From: an uncultured Prevotella sp.
Lineage (GTDB): Bacteria > Bacteroidota > Bacteroidia > Bacteroidales > Bacteroidaceae
Assembly (NCBI GenBank): GCA_900319715.1
Contig: ONPM01000051.1
Span: 1 to 34,684, forward strand
Length of the DNA stretch: 34,684 nucleotides
Reading direction: 5' to 3'
Below, piece after piece: positions 6,514 through 14,880 of the stretch (within the stretch, counting starts at the first letter, position 1; each line of letters starts with the position of its first letter). The position numbers and the translations under genes are program-made. The notes under the pieces are model-generated. The model worked only from the letters and a program-made list of their open reading frames with translations. It had not been told where the DNA came from and searched no databases.

Positions 6514-9500
6514 TTATTCCAAGTCTCCGCCTTTGGATTGGTAAATGCTCATCATTTGGCGCAACTGTTCTTCCTTCTTGTCTGCCTGCTCCTTGCTGAT
6601 GGTATCCTGTACGTTGAGCAGTTGCTCAAGGATATAGAAGTGGATGAGGCAGTCGTGTTGTGAACTTGAGAAACGAACGCCGTCGAAAGAGAGGTAGAAA
6701 ACCAGATACTGGCTTGACTTCAGCCAAAGCATGTTGATAAGATCCTGAGCCTTCTGGGGCTGGTCCGTGCTAACATAGCAGCGAGCCAAGTCAACGGAAC
6801 CACTCTGATAATCGTGCGGAACATTGTAGTCAGGCAGTTCCTTCTCACATTTGTCGAGCACCTTCTTGGCCTTATCAATCTGTCCCTCGGAGATGAGATT
6901 CATTGCCAGTGAGGCGAAGAGGCGACGATGGGTGTAGCACATACGCATGACTGTCTCGTCGAGGTAGATCCCCTTCTTATCGACGCCACCGAACTTGAAC
7001 TTGTTCATGACGTTGTCGTAGGTCTTTGCTGTGTCGAAGTTCTTGGCTCCGCCTCCTTTCGTGGTGAACGGGGTAATACGGTTAGCGAGTCCTTCTTGTA
7101 CGAAGTTGTCGCCGAGGTTCATGTAGTTCTCCGAACCGACGGTCAAGGCTACATAGATGGGGCGTGTCCAGTTGGCATTGGCAATCATCTCCAGCATCAT
7201 CAGGTCGCCCTTATAGAGGGCACTCTTGCCTTTGAGCGAGATGACCATGCGGTCGGGGATGGAGTCGGCGGCCATCATCATGCCACTCTGACGGACAGCC
7301 TCCTTGTCGATGGTGACATAGACGGTGTCTGTGGGTATGACATGGAAATCCTTCACGGTAGAGCGTACCCAGTATTTCAGAATGTTCTTCAATTCGAAGG
7401 GCTCGTCGCCAAATTGTTTGGAGGCGTCCTCAGGATGCTCCTGATAGAGTTGGATGACTTGTTCTTTCAGCGAGGGATCGACCTGCACATACTCATTCGT
7501 ACCGGCACAGTATTCCAGACGTTTCCAGGTAATGGGCAGCGACGGGGAGTCGTAAGCAGGACGAACCATCTGGTCGATGTACCAGTCGGTCTGTAGATAA
7601 GAGAGGTTACAGACTCGGGCATCGGTACGCACACCTTCCGTATCCTGATTATACCAGAGAGGGAAGGTATCATTGTCGCCATTGGTGAAGATAATGGGGT
7701 CGCCTTTCTCCTGAAGCGTCATCAGATAGTTCTGTCCGAAATCACGGCAGCAATAACGGCCGGAGCGGTCATGATCGTCCCAGGTCTGCGAAGCCATCTG
7801 GATGGGGATAAGCAGACATGCAGCACCTACAACGGCAGCCATGGCGGTAGCAAATTTTTCACTATTCACTTTTGCCTTTTCCCTTAAAAATTCTATGATG
7901 GCTGCCACGCCCATGCCACACCAGATGGCGAAGGCATAGAAGGAGCCGGCATAAGCGTAGTCGCGTTCACGGGGCTGCATAGGTGTCTGGTTCAGATAGA
8001 TGACGATGGCCAAACCTGTCATGAAGAAAAGGAAGAATACGACCCAGAACTGGCGGATGCCAATGGGATCGTCAATCGTGTTCTCAGAGCCGTTGACCAC
8101 GACCTTCTTCTTTCGGGTGTACCAGGCTTGCCAGAAGAGACCTAACAATCCAAGAATCAGCGGCAGGCAGTAGAAGACATTATGTCCTTTGTTCTCCTTC
8201 AGTTCATCGGGGAGCAGATCCTGATTGCCTAAACGGGCGTCGTCGATGAATGGGATACCTGTAATCCAGTTGCCATGCTCCATCTCACCATTGCCCTGGA
8301 TGTCGTTCTGACGACCGGCAAAGTTCCACATGAAGTAGCGCCAGTACATGAAATTACACTGGTAGGAGAGGAAGAACCGGATATTCTCCAACTGTGAGGG
8401 TACTTTGACGGTCATGGGTTCTCCACAACGGTCGTAAGGTACCTCCGTGCCGTCGACACCACCCATCCACGATTCGTAGGCGGCAGCGTGACCAGCATCA
8501 TACATTCGAGGGAAAAGCATGTTCTGTGCATACTTGTACTCATCCTTCGTACGGACTACGAAGTAAGAATCCTTCTCGTCGGCAGAGGCTTTCTCCTTGC
8601 GCTGATAGACGGGCTTGCCCTTGGTCATCACAGGACGGCAGTACTTCCCGTCGCTCTCGAGAGCCACCTGCGAAGTGTAGGCCTGTCCGTAGAACAGCGG
8701 GCGCTGACCATACTGCTCACGTCCGAGATAGTCGCCTAGGGTGAAGATATCCTCTGGTGAGTTCTGGTCCATCGGCGGGTTGGCTGATGAGCGGATCACA
8801 ATGACGGCGTAGGTCGAATAACCCACCATCAACATCAGCATACAGAGCAGGATGGTGTTCTTGGCACGGGCTGTGACAAACAGTTGCTTCTCCTTCTTAA
8901 AATTCAGGCCGAACCAGACGGCTGCCAGCACGATGATGCCGATGAAGAATGCTGACCATCCCCAGCCGTAGAAGGGAACACCCAACATGCCGAGCGAGAG
9001 AATGAACGCAATGTTCTGCACCTTCACGCTGTGCTTCTGAGTCTGAGTCTCATAAACAGCCCAGATAACGATGGCGATGAGCAGGAAGATATAGATGATC
9101 TCACCCGTGTTGAACGGACAGCCGAGGGTGTTGACGAAGAACAACTCAAACCAACCACCGACGGTGATGATACCGGGCACGACACCATAGAGCACCGCTC
9201 CTAGGATCACGACAGAGAGTCCTAAGGCCACCAGCGAGCCTTTTAGGTTGGCATCGGGGAATCGGCGATAGTAGTACACCAGACCGATGGCCGGCACGCA
9301 AAGCAGATTCAGCAGGTGGACGCCGATAGACAGTCCGGTGATATACATGATGAGCACGAGCCAGCGGTCGCTGTGCGGTTCGTCGGCCACATCCTCCCAT
9401 TTCAGGATGAGCCAGAACACGATGGCCGTCAGCGCCGAAGAGTAGGCATAGACCTCACCCTCGACGGCAGAGAACCAGAAAGTATCACTGAAAGTATAGA

Positions 9501-9888
9501 TCAACGCTCCCACCAGGCCGGAAGCCTCGATGGTGATGAGTTTCGGCAATGTCAACTCACCCCAGTCGGAAATGAGCAGACGGCGCGTGAGATGGGTGAT
9601 ACTCCAGAACAGAAACAGGATACACGTTGCCGACAGCAGGGCGCTCATGATGTTCACCATCTTCGCCACCTGCGTCGGGTCGCTGGCAAACTGCGAGAAG
9701 AGATTAGCCGTCAACATGAAGAAAGGAGCCCCCGGCGGGTGGCCGATTTCCATCTTGTAACCAGTAGTGATAAATTCCGGACAGTCCCAGAATGAGGCTG
9801 TTGGCTCAATTGTGGAGCAATAGACGAAGGCGGCAATCAGAAATGAGAGCCATCCGAGGACATTGTCCACCAGTTTGAATTGTTTCAT
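6514..9888 (-). CDS. DUF2723 / GT117 multi-spanning membrane protein, probable protein O-mannosyltransferase type
   Basis: A 1124-residue integral membrane protein. The N-terminal half has many transmembrane segments and the family signature near the start: YCSTIEPTASFWDCPEFI, then a GHPPGAPFFML loop, with the W-D-C-P-E element expected to face the periplasm. The C-terminal part is soluble with TPR-like helices. DUF2723 proteins are related to animal TMEM260, an O-mannosyltransferase, and are common in Bacteroidetes, where a general protein O-glycosylation system is known; that this one glycosylates secreted proteins is inference. A TACCTTTG promoter lies 44 bp upstream. It is followed after 13 bp by the polysaccharide deacetylase, then GH3. 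A short TTCACTA-like 7-bp repeat (about 7855-7872) lies within the coding region. Confidence 0.85.
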   Translation of the reverse strand: MKQFKLVDNVLGWLSFLIAAFVYCSTIEPTASFWDCPEFITTGYKMEIGHPPGAPFFMLTANLFSQFASDPTQVAKMVNIMSALLSATCILFLFWSITHLTRRLLISDWGELTLPKLITIEASGLVGALIYTFSDTFWFSAVEGEVYAYSSALTAIVFWLILKWEDVADEPHSDRWLVLIMYITGLSIGVHLLNLLCVPAIGLVYYYRRFPDANLKGSLVALGLSVVILGAVLYGVVPGIITVGGWFELFFVNTLGCPFNTGEIIYIFLLIAIVIWAVYETQTQKHSVKVQNIAFILSLGMLGVPFYGWGWSAFFIGIIVLAAVWFGLNFKKEKQLFVTARAKNTILLCMLMLMVGYSTYAVIVIRSSANPPMDQNSPEDIFTLGDYLGREQYGQRPLFYGQAYTSQVALESDGKYCRPVMTKGKPVYQRKEKASADEKDSYFVVRTKDEYKYAQNMLFPRMYDAGHAAAYESWMGGVDGTEVPYDRCGEPMTVKVPSQLENIRFFLSYQCNFMYWRYFMWNFAGRQNDIQGNGEMEHGNWITGIPFIDDARLGNQDLLPDELKENKGHNVFYCLPLILGLLGLFWQAWYTRKKKVVVNGSENTIDDPIGIRQFWVVFFLFFMTGLAIVIYLNQTPMQPRERDYAYAGSFYAFAIWCGMGVAAIIEFLREKAKVNSEKFATAMAAVVGAACLLIPIQMASQTWDDHDRSGRYCCRDFGQNYLMTLQEKGDPIIFTNGDNDTFPLWYNQDTEGVRTDARVCNLSYLQTDWYIDQMVRPAYDSPSLPITWKRLEYCAGTNEYVQVDPSLKEQVIQLYQEHPEDASKQFGDEPFELKNILKYWVRSTVKDFHVIPTDTVYVTIDKEAVRQSGMMMAADSIPDRMVISLKGKSALYKGDLMMLEMIANANWTRPIYVALTVGSENYMNLGDNFVQEGLANRITPFTTKGGGAKNFDTAKTYDNVMNKFKFGGVDKKGIYLDETVMRMCYTHRRLFASLAMNLISEGQIDKAKKVLDKCEKELPDYNVPHDYQSGSVDLARCYVSTDQPQKAQDLINMLWLKSSQYLVFYLSFDGVRFSSSQHDCLIHFYILEQLLNVQDTISKEQADKKEEQLRQMMSIYQSKGGDLE

Positions 9889-9931
9889 TGAATCGATATG
9901 CTTTATTAACGTTAAATGCTTAAATGTGGTG

Positions 9932-9939
9932 CAAAGGTA
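9932..9939 (-). promoter_or_regulatory. -7 box (TACCTTTG) for the GT117-like gene
   Basis: A TAnnTTTG match in leftward orientation, 44 bp before ATG 9888. The region where a -33 box would sit is occupied by the 7-bp array at 9948-9975. Confidence 0.7.
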
Positions 9940-9947
9940 CGAAAAAA

Positions 9948-9975
9948 AGTGAAGAGTGAAGAGTGTAGTGTAAAG
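9948..9975. repeat. Heptamer array (AGTGAAG)
   Basis: Units AGTGAAG, AGTGAAG, AGTGTAG, TGTAAAG in 7-bp register, between the yqaA-like gene and the GT117-like gene. Two identical copies of TTTATTAACGTTA flank it at 9902-9914 and 9995-10007; the second overlaps the yqaA-like stop codon. Confidence 0.85.
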
Positions 9976-10004
9976 AATTTGCTATCGCTCTACATTTATT
10001 AACG

Positions 10005-10457
10005 TTACATGAATAGTCCTGCGCCGTAGATGAGTATCAGATAACGGAATATTTTGCCGAGGGTGATGGCGATGAAGGTGATGACGATGTTTGAACGCAT
10101 CAGGCCGAGTGCGATGGTGATGGCACTGCCGAGGACGGGGAGAAAAGCGAAGAATCCCATCCATGAGCCACGACCAGCCATGAAGCGATGGGCTTTATCG
10201 AGGTCTTCTTTCTTTACATGTAGGTACTTTTCGATCCATTCCATCCGACCCATCCGTCCGAGACAGTAGTTGACGATACTGCCCAAGACATTGCCGATGG
10301 TGCCATAGACCATTAATAGCCATGGATCGAGGCCGGTGGCCATGAGCCCAATCATAACTGCCTCGCTGGAGAACGGAAAGATGCTGCCAGCCAGGAAGGC
10401 GGCCACCAGCATACCCCAGTAGCCGTATTGTGTCAGGAAAGTAATGATGGCATCCAT
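10005..10457 (-). CDS. YqaA-like membrane protein (VTT/SNARE-associated, DedA superfamily)
   Basis: A 150-residue protein with about four membrane segments. The sequence follows the YqaA branch of the DedA/VTT superfamily: an N-terminal YGYWGMLVAAFLAGSIFPFSSEAVM with the acidic residue after the proline, a G-x-x-x-G-rich middle with NVLGSIVNYCLGR, then the amphipathic stretch KYLHVKKEDLDKAHRFM, and FAFLPVLGSAITIALG near the end. DedA-superfamily proteins act as lipid scramblases or flippases and in membrane homeostasis; the specific role of YqaA is not established. Its start overlaps the end of the upstream membrane gene by 25 bp, so translation is probably coupled. It is the last gene of the rlmL-DPP4-purD unit. 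Confidence 0.85.
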   Translation of the reverse strand: MDAIITFLTQYGYWGMLVAAFLAGSIFPFSSEAVMIGLMATGLDPWLLMVYGTIGNVLGSIVNYCLGRMGRMEWIEKYLHVKKEDLDKAHRFMAGRGSWMGFFAFLPVLGSAITIALGLMRSNIVITFIAITLGKIFRYLILIYGAGLFM

Positions 10458-11371
10458 AGGTTGGCGGCAGTGAGGATGAGGAGTGCGACAGTCAGGATGC
10501 AGAAAATCACGTTTGAGAAACGGGAGTTAGTCAATGCCCAGTAATGGCCTATCAGCGGGCTAGTGGCGAAGATGAGCATACGATAGGCTAACTCGTTCTG
10601 TGGCTGAAGGATGAGGAGTGCTAACGAGAACAGTCCCAGAGTCATAAAACCGTAGTAAATCTGCCGTACGCGGATCTTATCGCGGAAACTGCTTTGTATG
10701 AAATGGAAACTGCCGATAATCATCAGCAAGCATGTGAATGCGATGAAAAGTTGGTTAGACAGTGGAACAGCGTCGTAACCAAAGGGGAATTGCAGGATGT
10801 TCTGCACGGCAAACATGTGGACAATTGCTTGAAAGTCTCCGTTTTTCTGCCATAACAACCATCCACACAAGAACCAGTAAGGTGTAAGCAGACCTAATAA
10901 TGAGGCTAGAAATGTACGCCAGGAGAGGGCATACACGATGACCTTCATGATGAGCCATAATAAGGGAAGGTAGAAGATGACGTTGGCGTCGAATAGCGTG
11001 CCAATGCCTAACAGTAGGAAGGCGTAGAAAGATTTTCCGACACAGGTGTCATCCTGGTAACATTCAAACAGAAGTGTCAAGGCGGCGATGCAGCATAATT
11101 GGACGACGCCGCCAGTCCACGATGGAAACAGAAAAACAGCAGCACATGACAGGAAAATGAAGGACACGGAAACCGAACGGCTATAGATGCGAATCAGCAG
11201 ATTCTCGCTGTTAATCCGTATCACTAGCAGTGCAGACAGAATGAAGCATGCGAACTGCACCCACCATGCCTGTTGGAAAAGACCTGCCACTGCCCATACG
11301 GCCATGCCATATAACATGGCTATGGGAAGTGTGCGGCGGCTTTCGGCTGTTTTATTCTGAATTCGTTTCAC
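10433..11371 (-). CDS. Polytopic membrane protein of unknown function
   Basis: A 312-residue, strongly hydrophobic protein with roughly nine to ten predicted membrane helices (for example residues near 15-50, 65-100, 120-160 and 200-300). I recognise no catalytic motif and cannot place it in a named family with confidence. Start is GTG 11371, which lies inside a 7-bp array (GGTGAAA units on this strand), so the array supplies both the start codon and purine-rich sequence ahead of it. The 3' end overlaps the yqaA-like start by 25 bp, and the gene lies 29 bp after purD, so all three are probably transcribed together. A role with the YqaA-like protein in membrane lipids is possible but not shown. 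Confidence 0.7.
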   Translation of the reverse strand: MKRIQNKTAESRRTLPIAMLYGMAVWAVAGLFQQAWWVQFACFILSALLVIRINSENLLIRIYSRSVSVSFIFLSCAAVFLFPSWTGGVVQLCCIAALTLLFECYQDDTCVGKSFYAFLLLGIGTLFDANVIFYLPLLWLIMKVIVYALSWRTFLASLLGLLTPYWFLCGWLLWQKNGDFQAIVHMFAVQNILQFPFGYDAVPLSNQLFIAFTCLLMIIGSFHFIQSSFRDKIRVRQIYYGFMTLGLFSLALLILQPQNELAYRMLIFATSPLIGHYWALTNSRFSNVIFCILTVALLILTAANLWMPSLLS

Positions 11372-11400
11372 CTTTTTTCTTTCACCTTCCTACCTTCTCC
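11366..11400. repeat. Heptamer array (TTTCACC) filling the purD-membrane gene gap
   Basis: Five units in 7-bp register: TTTCACC, TTTTTTC, TTTCACC, TTCCTAC, CTTCTCC. It fills exactly the space between the purD stop (11401) and the next gene and contains that gene's GTG start codon. Confidence 0.85.
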
Positions 11401-12687
11401 TTAAAGGTCTGCGCCGATGTCGCGACGGAAGTATTTGTCGGTGAACTGGATCTTCTGAGCCTCCTCGAAGGATTTCTGCAAGGCCTCGGCCTTATCCTTG
11501 CCATAGGAAGAGACGGCGATGACTCGTCCGCCGGCTGTGACCACCTCTCCGTCTTTCAGGGCTGTACCGCTGTGGAATACGATGGAGCCCTCGACGTCGT
11601 TGATGCCGCTGATGGGATAGCCTTTCTTGTAAGCCTGTGGATAACCACCGCTGACGAGCATCACACAGACGGCTGCACGAGAATCGAACTCGATAGTGCG
11701 CTTGTCGAGGTCGCCGGCTGCCACACCTTCAAAGAGTTCTACGATGTCACTCTTCAGGCGCAGCATGACGCTCTCCGTCTCCGGGTCGCCCATACGGCAG
11801 TTATATTCAATCACATAGGGTTCTGGCTCATGGCTTGGCGTGTTGGTGCGATTGATGAGTCCGAAGAAGATAAAGCCCTTATAGTCAATGCCTTCGGCAG
11901 CAAGGCCCTCTACCGTAGGACGGATAATACGATTCTCCACCTTCTGCATCCATTCTTTGGTGGCGAAGGGAACAGGAGTAACGCTGCCCATACCGCCGGT
12001 ATTCAGACCAGTGTCATGCTCTCCGATACGCTTGTAGTCCTTGGCCTCGGGCAGAATCTTATAGTGCCGGCCGTCGGTGAGGACGAAGACGGAACACTCG
12101 ATGCCGCTCATAAATTCCTCAATGACCACCTGTGAAGAAGCGTTGCCGAACATGCCGCCCAGCATCTCTTTCAGTTCTTTCTTGGCCTCGTCGAGGGTGG
12201 GGAGGATCAGCACGCCCTTACCGGCGCAGAGGCCGTCGGCCTTCAGCACGTAGGGAGCCTCGAGGGTCTCAAGGAACTTCAGTCCTTCCTCCAGATGTTC
12301 GCCGTCGAAGGTCTGGTAACGGGCTGTGGGGATGTTGTGACGCTGCATGAAGCCCTTGGCGAAGTCCTTCGAGCCTTCAAGCACGGCACCGGCCTTTGAA
12401 GGACCGATCACAGGCACATCCTTCGTGCGGGGATCTGCTTTCAGGTTGTCGTAGATGCCCTTCACCAACGGGTCTTCGGGGCCTACAACCACCATACCGA
12501 TGCCCTTCTCAACCACGAAGTCCTTGATGGCGTCGAAGTCGTCGGCCTTCATGGCCACGTTCTCGCCACAGTTGCTGGTCCCGGCATTGCCTGGGGCGAT
12601 AAAGAGTTTCTCACATTTGCTGCTCTGAGCGATTTTCCATGCTAAGGCGTGCTCTCGTCCGCCGCTGCCTAATAACAATATCTTCAT
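11401..12687 (-). CDS. purD: Phosphoribosylamine-glycine ligase (GAR synthetase)
   Basis: A 428-residue ATP-grasp enzyme that joins glycine to 5-phosphoribosylamine in the second step of de novo purine synthesis, in the cytosol. The N-terminus [19 protein letters not shown] is the PurD signature, followed by [12 protein letters not shown] and [22 protein letters not shown]. The ATP-grasp core has [16 protein letters not shown] and the metal-binding [11 protein letters not shown]. Length is normal for the family. ATG 12687 follows a TTTGAAC-type heptamer array that fills the 36-bp gap to the upstream DPP4-like gene. It sits alone among unrelated genes, not with other pur genes. Confidence 0.97.
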   Translation of the reverse strand: MKILLLGSGGREHALAWKIAQSSKCEKLFIAPGNAGTSNCGENVAMKADDFDAIKDFVVEKGIGMVVVGPEDPLVKGIYDNLKADPRTKDVPVIGPSKAGAVLEGSKDFAKGFMQRHNIPTARYQTFDGEHLEEGLKFLETLEAPYVLKADGLCAGKGVLILPTLDEAKKELKEMLGGMFGNASSQVVIEEFMSGIECSVFVLTDGRHYKILPEAKDYKRIGEHDTGLNTGGMGSVTPVPFATKEWMQKVENRIIRPTVEGLAAEGIDYKGFIFFGLINRTNTPSHEPEPYVIEYNCRMGDPETESVMLRLKSDIVELFEGVAAGDLDKRTIEFDSRAAVCVMLVSGGYPQAYKKGYPISGINDVEGSIVFHSGTALKDGEVVTAGGRVIAVSSYGKDKAEALQKSFEEAQKIQFTDKYFRRDIGADL

Positions 12688-12688
12688 C

Positions 12689-12720
12689 TTTGAAATTTGA
12701 ACTTTAAACTTTGAACTTTA
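12689..12720. repeat. Heptamer array (TTTGAAC) upstream of purD
   Basis: Units TTTGAAA, TTTGAAC, TTTAAAC, TTTGAAC and a partial TTTA in exact 7-bp register. It fills the gap between the DPP4-like stop codon and the purD start codon. Confidence 0.9.
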
Positions 12721-12723
12721 TGA

Positions 12724-14880
12724 TTACTTTAAGTAGTCTTCGAAGTATTGGGTGATGCGTTCATGCAGATGGACGCTGGCATGACCTCTCATGTTGTGCT
12801 CCTCGCCAGGGTAGGCGAAGAAATCAGGCTGTGTGCCGGCTTTGATACAGGCATCGAGGAACGACAGGCAATGCTGAGGCACAACGGTATTGTCGTTGTA
12901 GCCGGTAATGATCTGGAGTTTGCCTTTCAAGTCCTTCGCCTTGTCGATGAGGCTGGTCTTGGCATAGCCTTCGGGATTCGTCTCTGGGGTTCCCATATAG
13001 CGCTCACCGTACATCACCTCATACCATTTCCAGTCGATGACGGGGCCTCCGGCCACACCAACCTTAAACACATCGGGATAGTTGGTCATCAGCGAGATGG
13101 TCATAAAGCCTCCGAACGACCAGCCGTGGACACCCAGACGCTCCATATCTATATAGGATAAGGTACGCAGGTATTCCACACCCTTCATCTGATCTTGCAT
13201 CTCAATTTGTCCGAGTTGGTGGAAGGTGGCCTGCTCGAAGTCGCGGCCCCGGTACTGGCTGCCACGATTGTCGAGGATGAAGACGATGTAGCCTTTCTGT
13301 GCCATATAGGTCTCCCAACTGCGTGAGGCCCAGTGCCAGGAGGCCTGGACATTGTTGGCGTGAGGACCGCCATAGACATAAATCACCGTCGGATATTTTT
13401 GGTCGGGGTTGAAGTCTGCGGGCTTCACCATTCTGTAATAGAGGTCGGTCACCCCATCCGCTGCCTTGATGCTGCCGCACTCAAAGATGGGATATTGGTA
13501 ACCAGTCCAGGGGTCTTCTGCATCCAGCAGGTTCGTGTGGCGTGGGGTCTTCTGGTTGATATCCACGACGTCGATGACTCGTGGCCTCGTAGGCGTAGAG
13601 AACCTGTCAATCAAGAAGTTGCCCGAAGGAGACAGTATTGCGTTATGAACACCGTCTACCGTCTCCAGTTGTTTGATGTCTCCCTTCATGCTGACGCTGT
13701 AAAGCCGGTGGTGCAGGGGATGTTCCTTGTTGGCTTTGAAGATGATGGTCTTCTGCTTCTTGTTGAAGCCCAGTACCTCCATGACCACCCATTCGCCTTT
13801 GGTGATCTGCTTCAGTTCCTTGCCGGCGGCATCGAAGAGGTAAAGATGGTTGTAGCCGTCTTTCTGACTCTGCATAATGAATTTGGTAGCATCCCAGGGC
13901 AGGAACAGGATGGGATGCAGAGGCTCTACGTATTTGTCGCTGGTCTCACGGTAAAGTTCTGCAAGTTTCTCTCCCGTCGCGGCATCGTAGGAAACCAGCC
14001 TACAGTCGTTCTGGGCTCTGTTCAGTTCAAACATATAAATGGTCTTGCCGTCAGGGTTCCATGAAATGTTCGTGAAATAACGGTCGGTGGGATCGCCAGC
14101 CTGCAGATAGACGGTCTTGTCGGTCTGCAAGTCATAGATGCCCACAGTCACCTTGTGGCTCGTCATCCCAGCCATAGGATATTTGTCTGGCTCATACGTG
14201 GCCTCTCGGGGGAAGATGTCCACCTGCGGATAATCGGCAACCATGCTCTGGTCCATACGATAGAATGCCAGGCGCTGGCCATCGGGGCTCCAGAACGTGC
14301 CTTTCTCGATGCCGAACTCATTGCGGTGTACGGACTGTCCATAGACGATTTCTCGTGAACCGTCGGTGGAGATCTGGTGCTTCTGCCCATTGGCATCCAC
14401 CACGAAGAGTTGGTGGTCTTCCACATAGGCTGTGGCCCGTGATGTCGCATTCCAGTCGTTGGCCGTCTGTCCAGAGATACTGTCCTGCCAGACGATCTTC
14501 TTCTGCTTGAAATCCACCAGTATGACGGCATGGCGGTTACCGACCTGGACGATGGGCTTGTCGGGGTAGGGGAATGTGGCGTTCATCAGATGGCGTACAT
14601 AGCGCTCATCATCGCTCTTTGCCCATTCGTTGACCTCATCAAGTGTGAAGAGGGTGGCCTTCTTGCCGGTCTTGGCATCGATAGTGCAGCATGCCTCCAC
14701 ATCGGTCTGAATCAGTTGGTCTCCCCACCATGTCAGCCACATGTTCTTGGGCTGCATGTTGTGGTAATTCGTACCGCCGAAGTTCAAGTCTTCGAGGGTG
14801 AAGAGTTTGTCTTGTGCAGACAGGGAGGTGGAGAGGGCTGCCATCATCAGAAAAACAAATAAGGACTTAATCTTCTTCAT
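12724..14880 (-). CDS. Prolyl oligopeptidase family S9B, dipeptidyl peptidase IV-like, exported
   Basis: A 718-residue exported serine peptidase that should cleave dipeptides from N-termini carrying proline or alanine at position two; such enzymes support amino-acid uptake in Bacteroidetes. The signal peptide is MKKIKSLFVFLMMAALSTS ending at LSAQ. A beta-propeller domain (WSPDGQRLAFYRMD, SWNPDGKTIYMFELNR) precedes the alpha/beta-hydrolase domain with YVYGGPHANNV and the triad Ser588 (GWSFGG), Asp663 (GYNDNTV) and His695 (EEHNMRG). I place the start at ATG 14880; the frame stays open upstream to 15147 only because it runs through the end of the preceding gene in another frame. The start overlaps that gene's 3' end by 14 bp, indicating coupled translation. 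Confidence 0.93.
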   Translation of the reverse strand: MKKIKSLFVFLMMAALSTSLSAQDKLFTLEDLNFGGTNYHNMQPKNMWLTWWGDQLIQTDVEACCTIDAKTGKKATLFTLDEVNEWAKSDDERYVRHLMNATFPYPDKPIVQVGNRHAVILVDFKQKKIVWQDSISGQTANDWNATSRATAYVEDHQLFVVDANGQKHQISTDGSREIVYGQSVHRNEFGIEKGTFWSPDGQRLAFYRMDQSMVADYPQVDIFPREATYEPDKYPMAGMTSHKVTVGIYDLQTDKTVYLQAGDPTDRYFTNISWNPDGKTIYMFELNRAQNDCRLVSYDAATGEKLAELYRETSDKYVEPLHPILFLPWDATKFIMQSQKDGYNHLYLFDAAGKELKQITKGEWVVMEVLGFNKKQKTIIFKANKEHPLHHRLYSVSMKGDIKQLETVDGVHNAILSPSGNFLIDRFSTPTRPRVIDVVDINQKTPRHTNLLDAEDPWTGYQYPIFECGSIKAADGVTDLYYRMVKPADFNPDQKYPTVIYVYGGPHANNVQASWHWASRSWETYMAQKGYIVFILDNRGSQYRGRDFEQATFHQLGQIEMQDQMKGVEYLRTLSYIDMERLGVHGWSFGGFMTISLMTNYPDVFKVGVAGGPVIDWKWYEVMYGERYMGTPETNPEGYAKTSLIDKAKDLKGKLQIITGYNDNTVVPQHCLSFLDACIKAGTQPDFFAYPGEEHNMRGHASVHLHERITQYFEDYLK

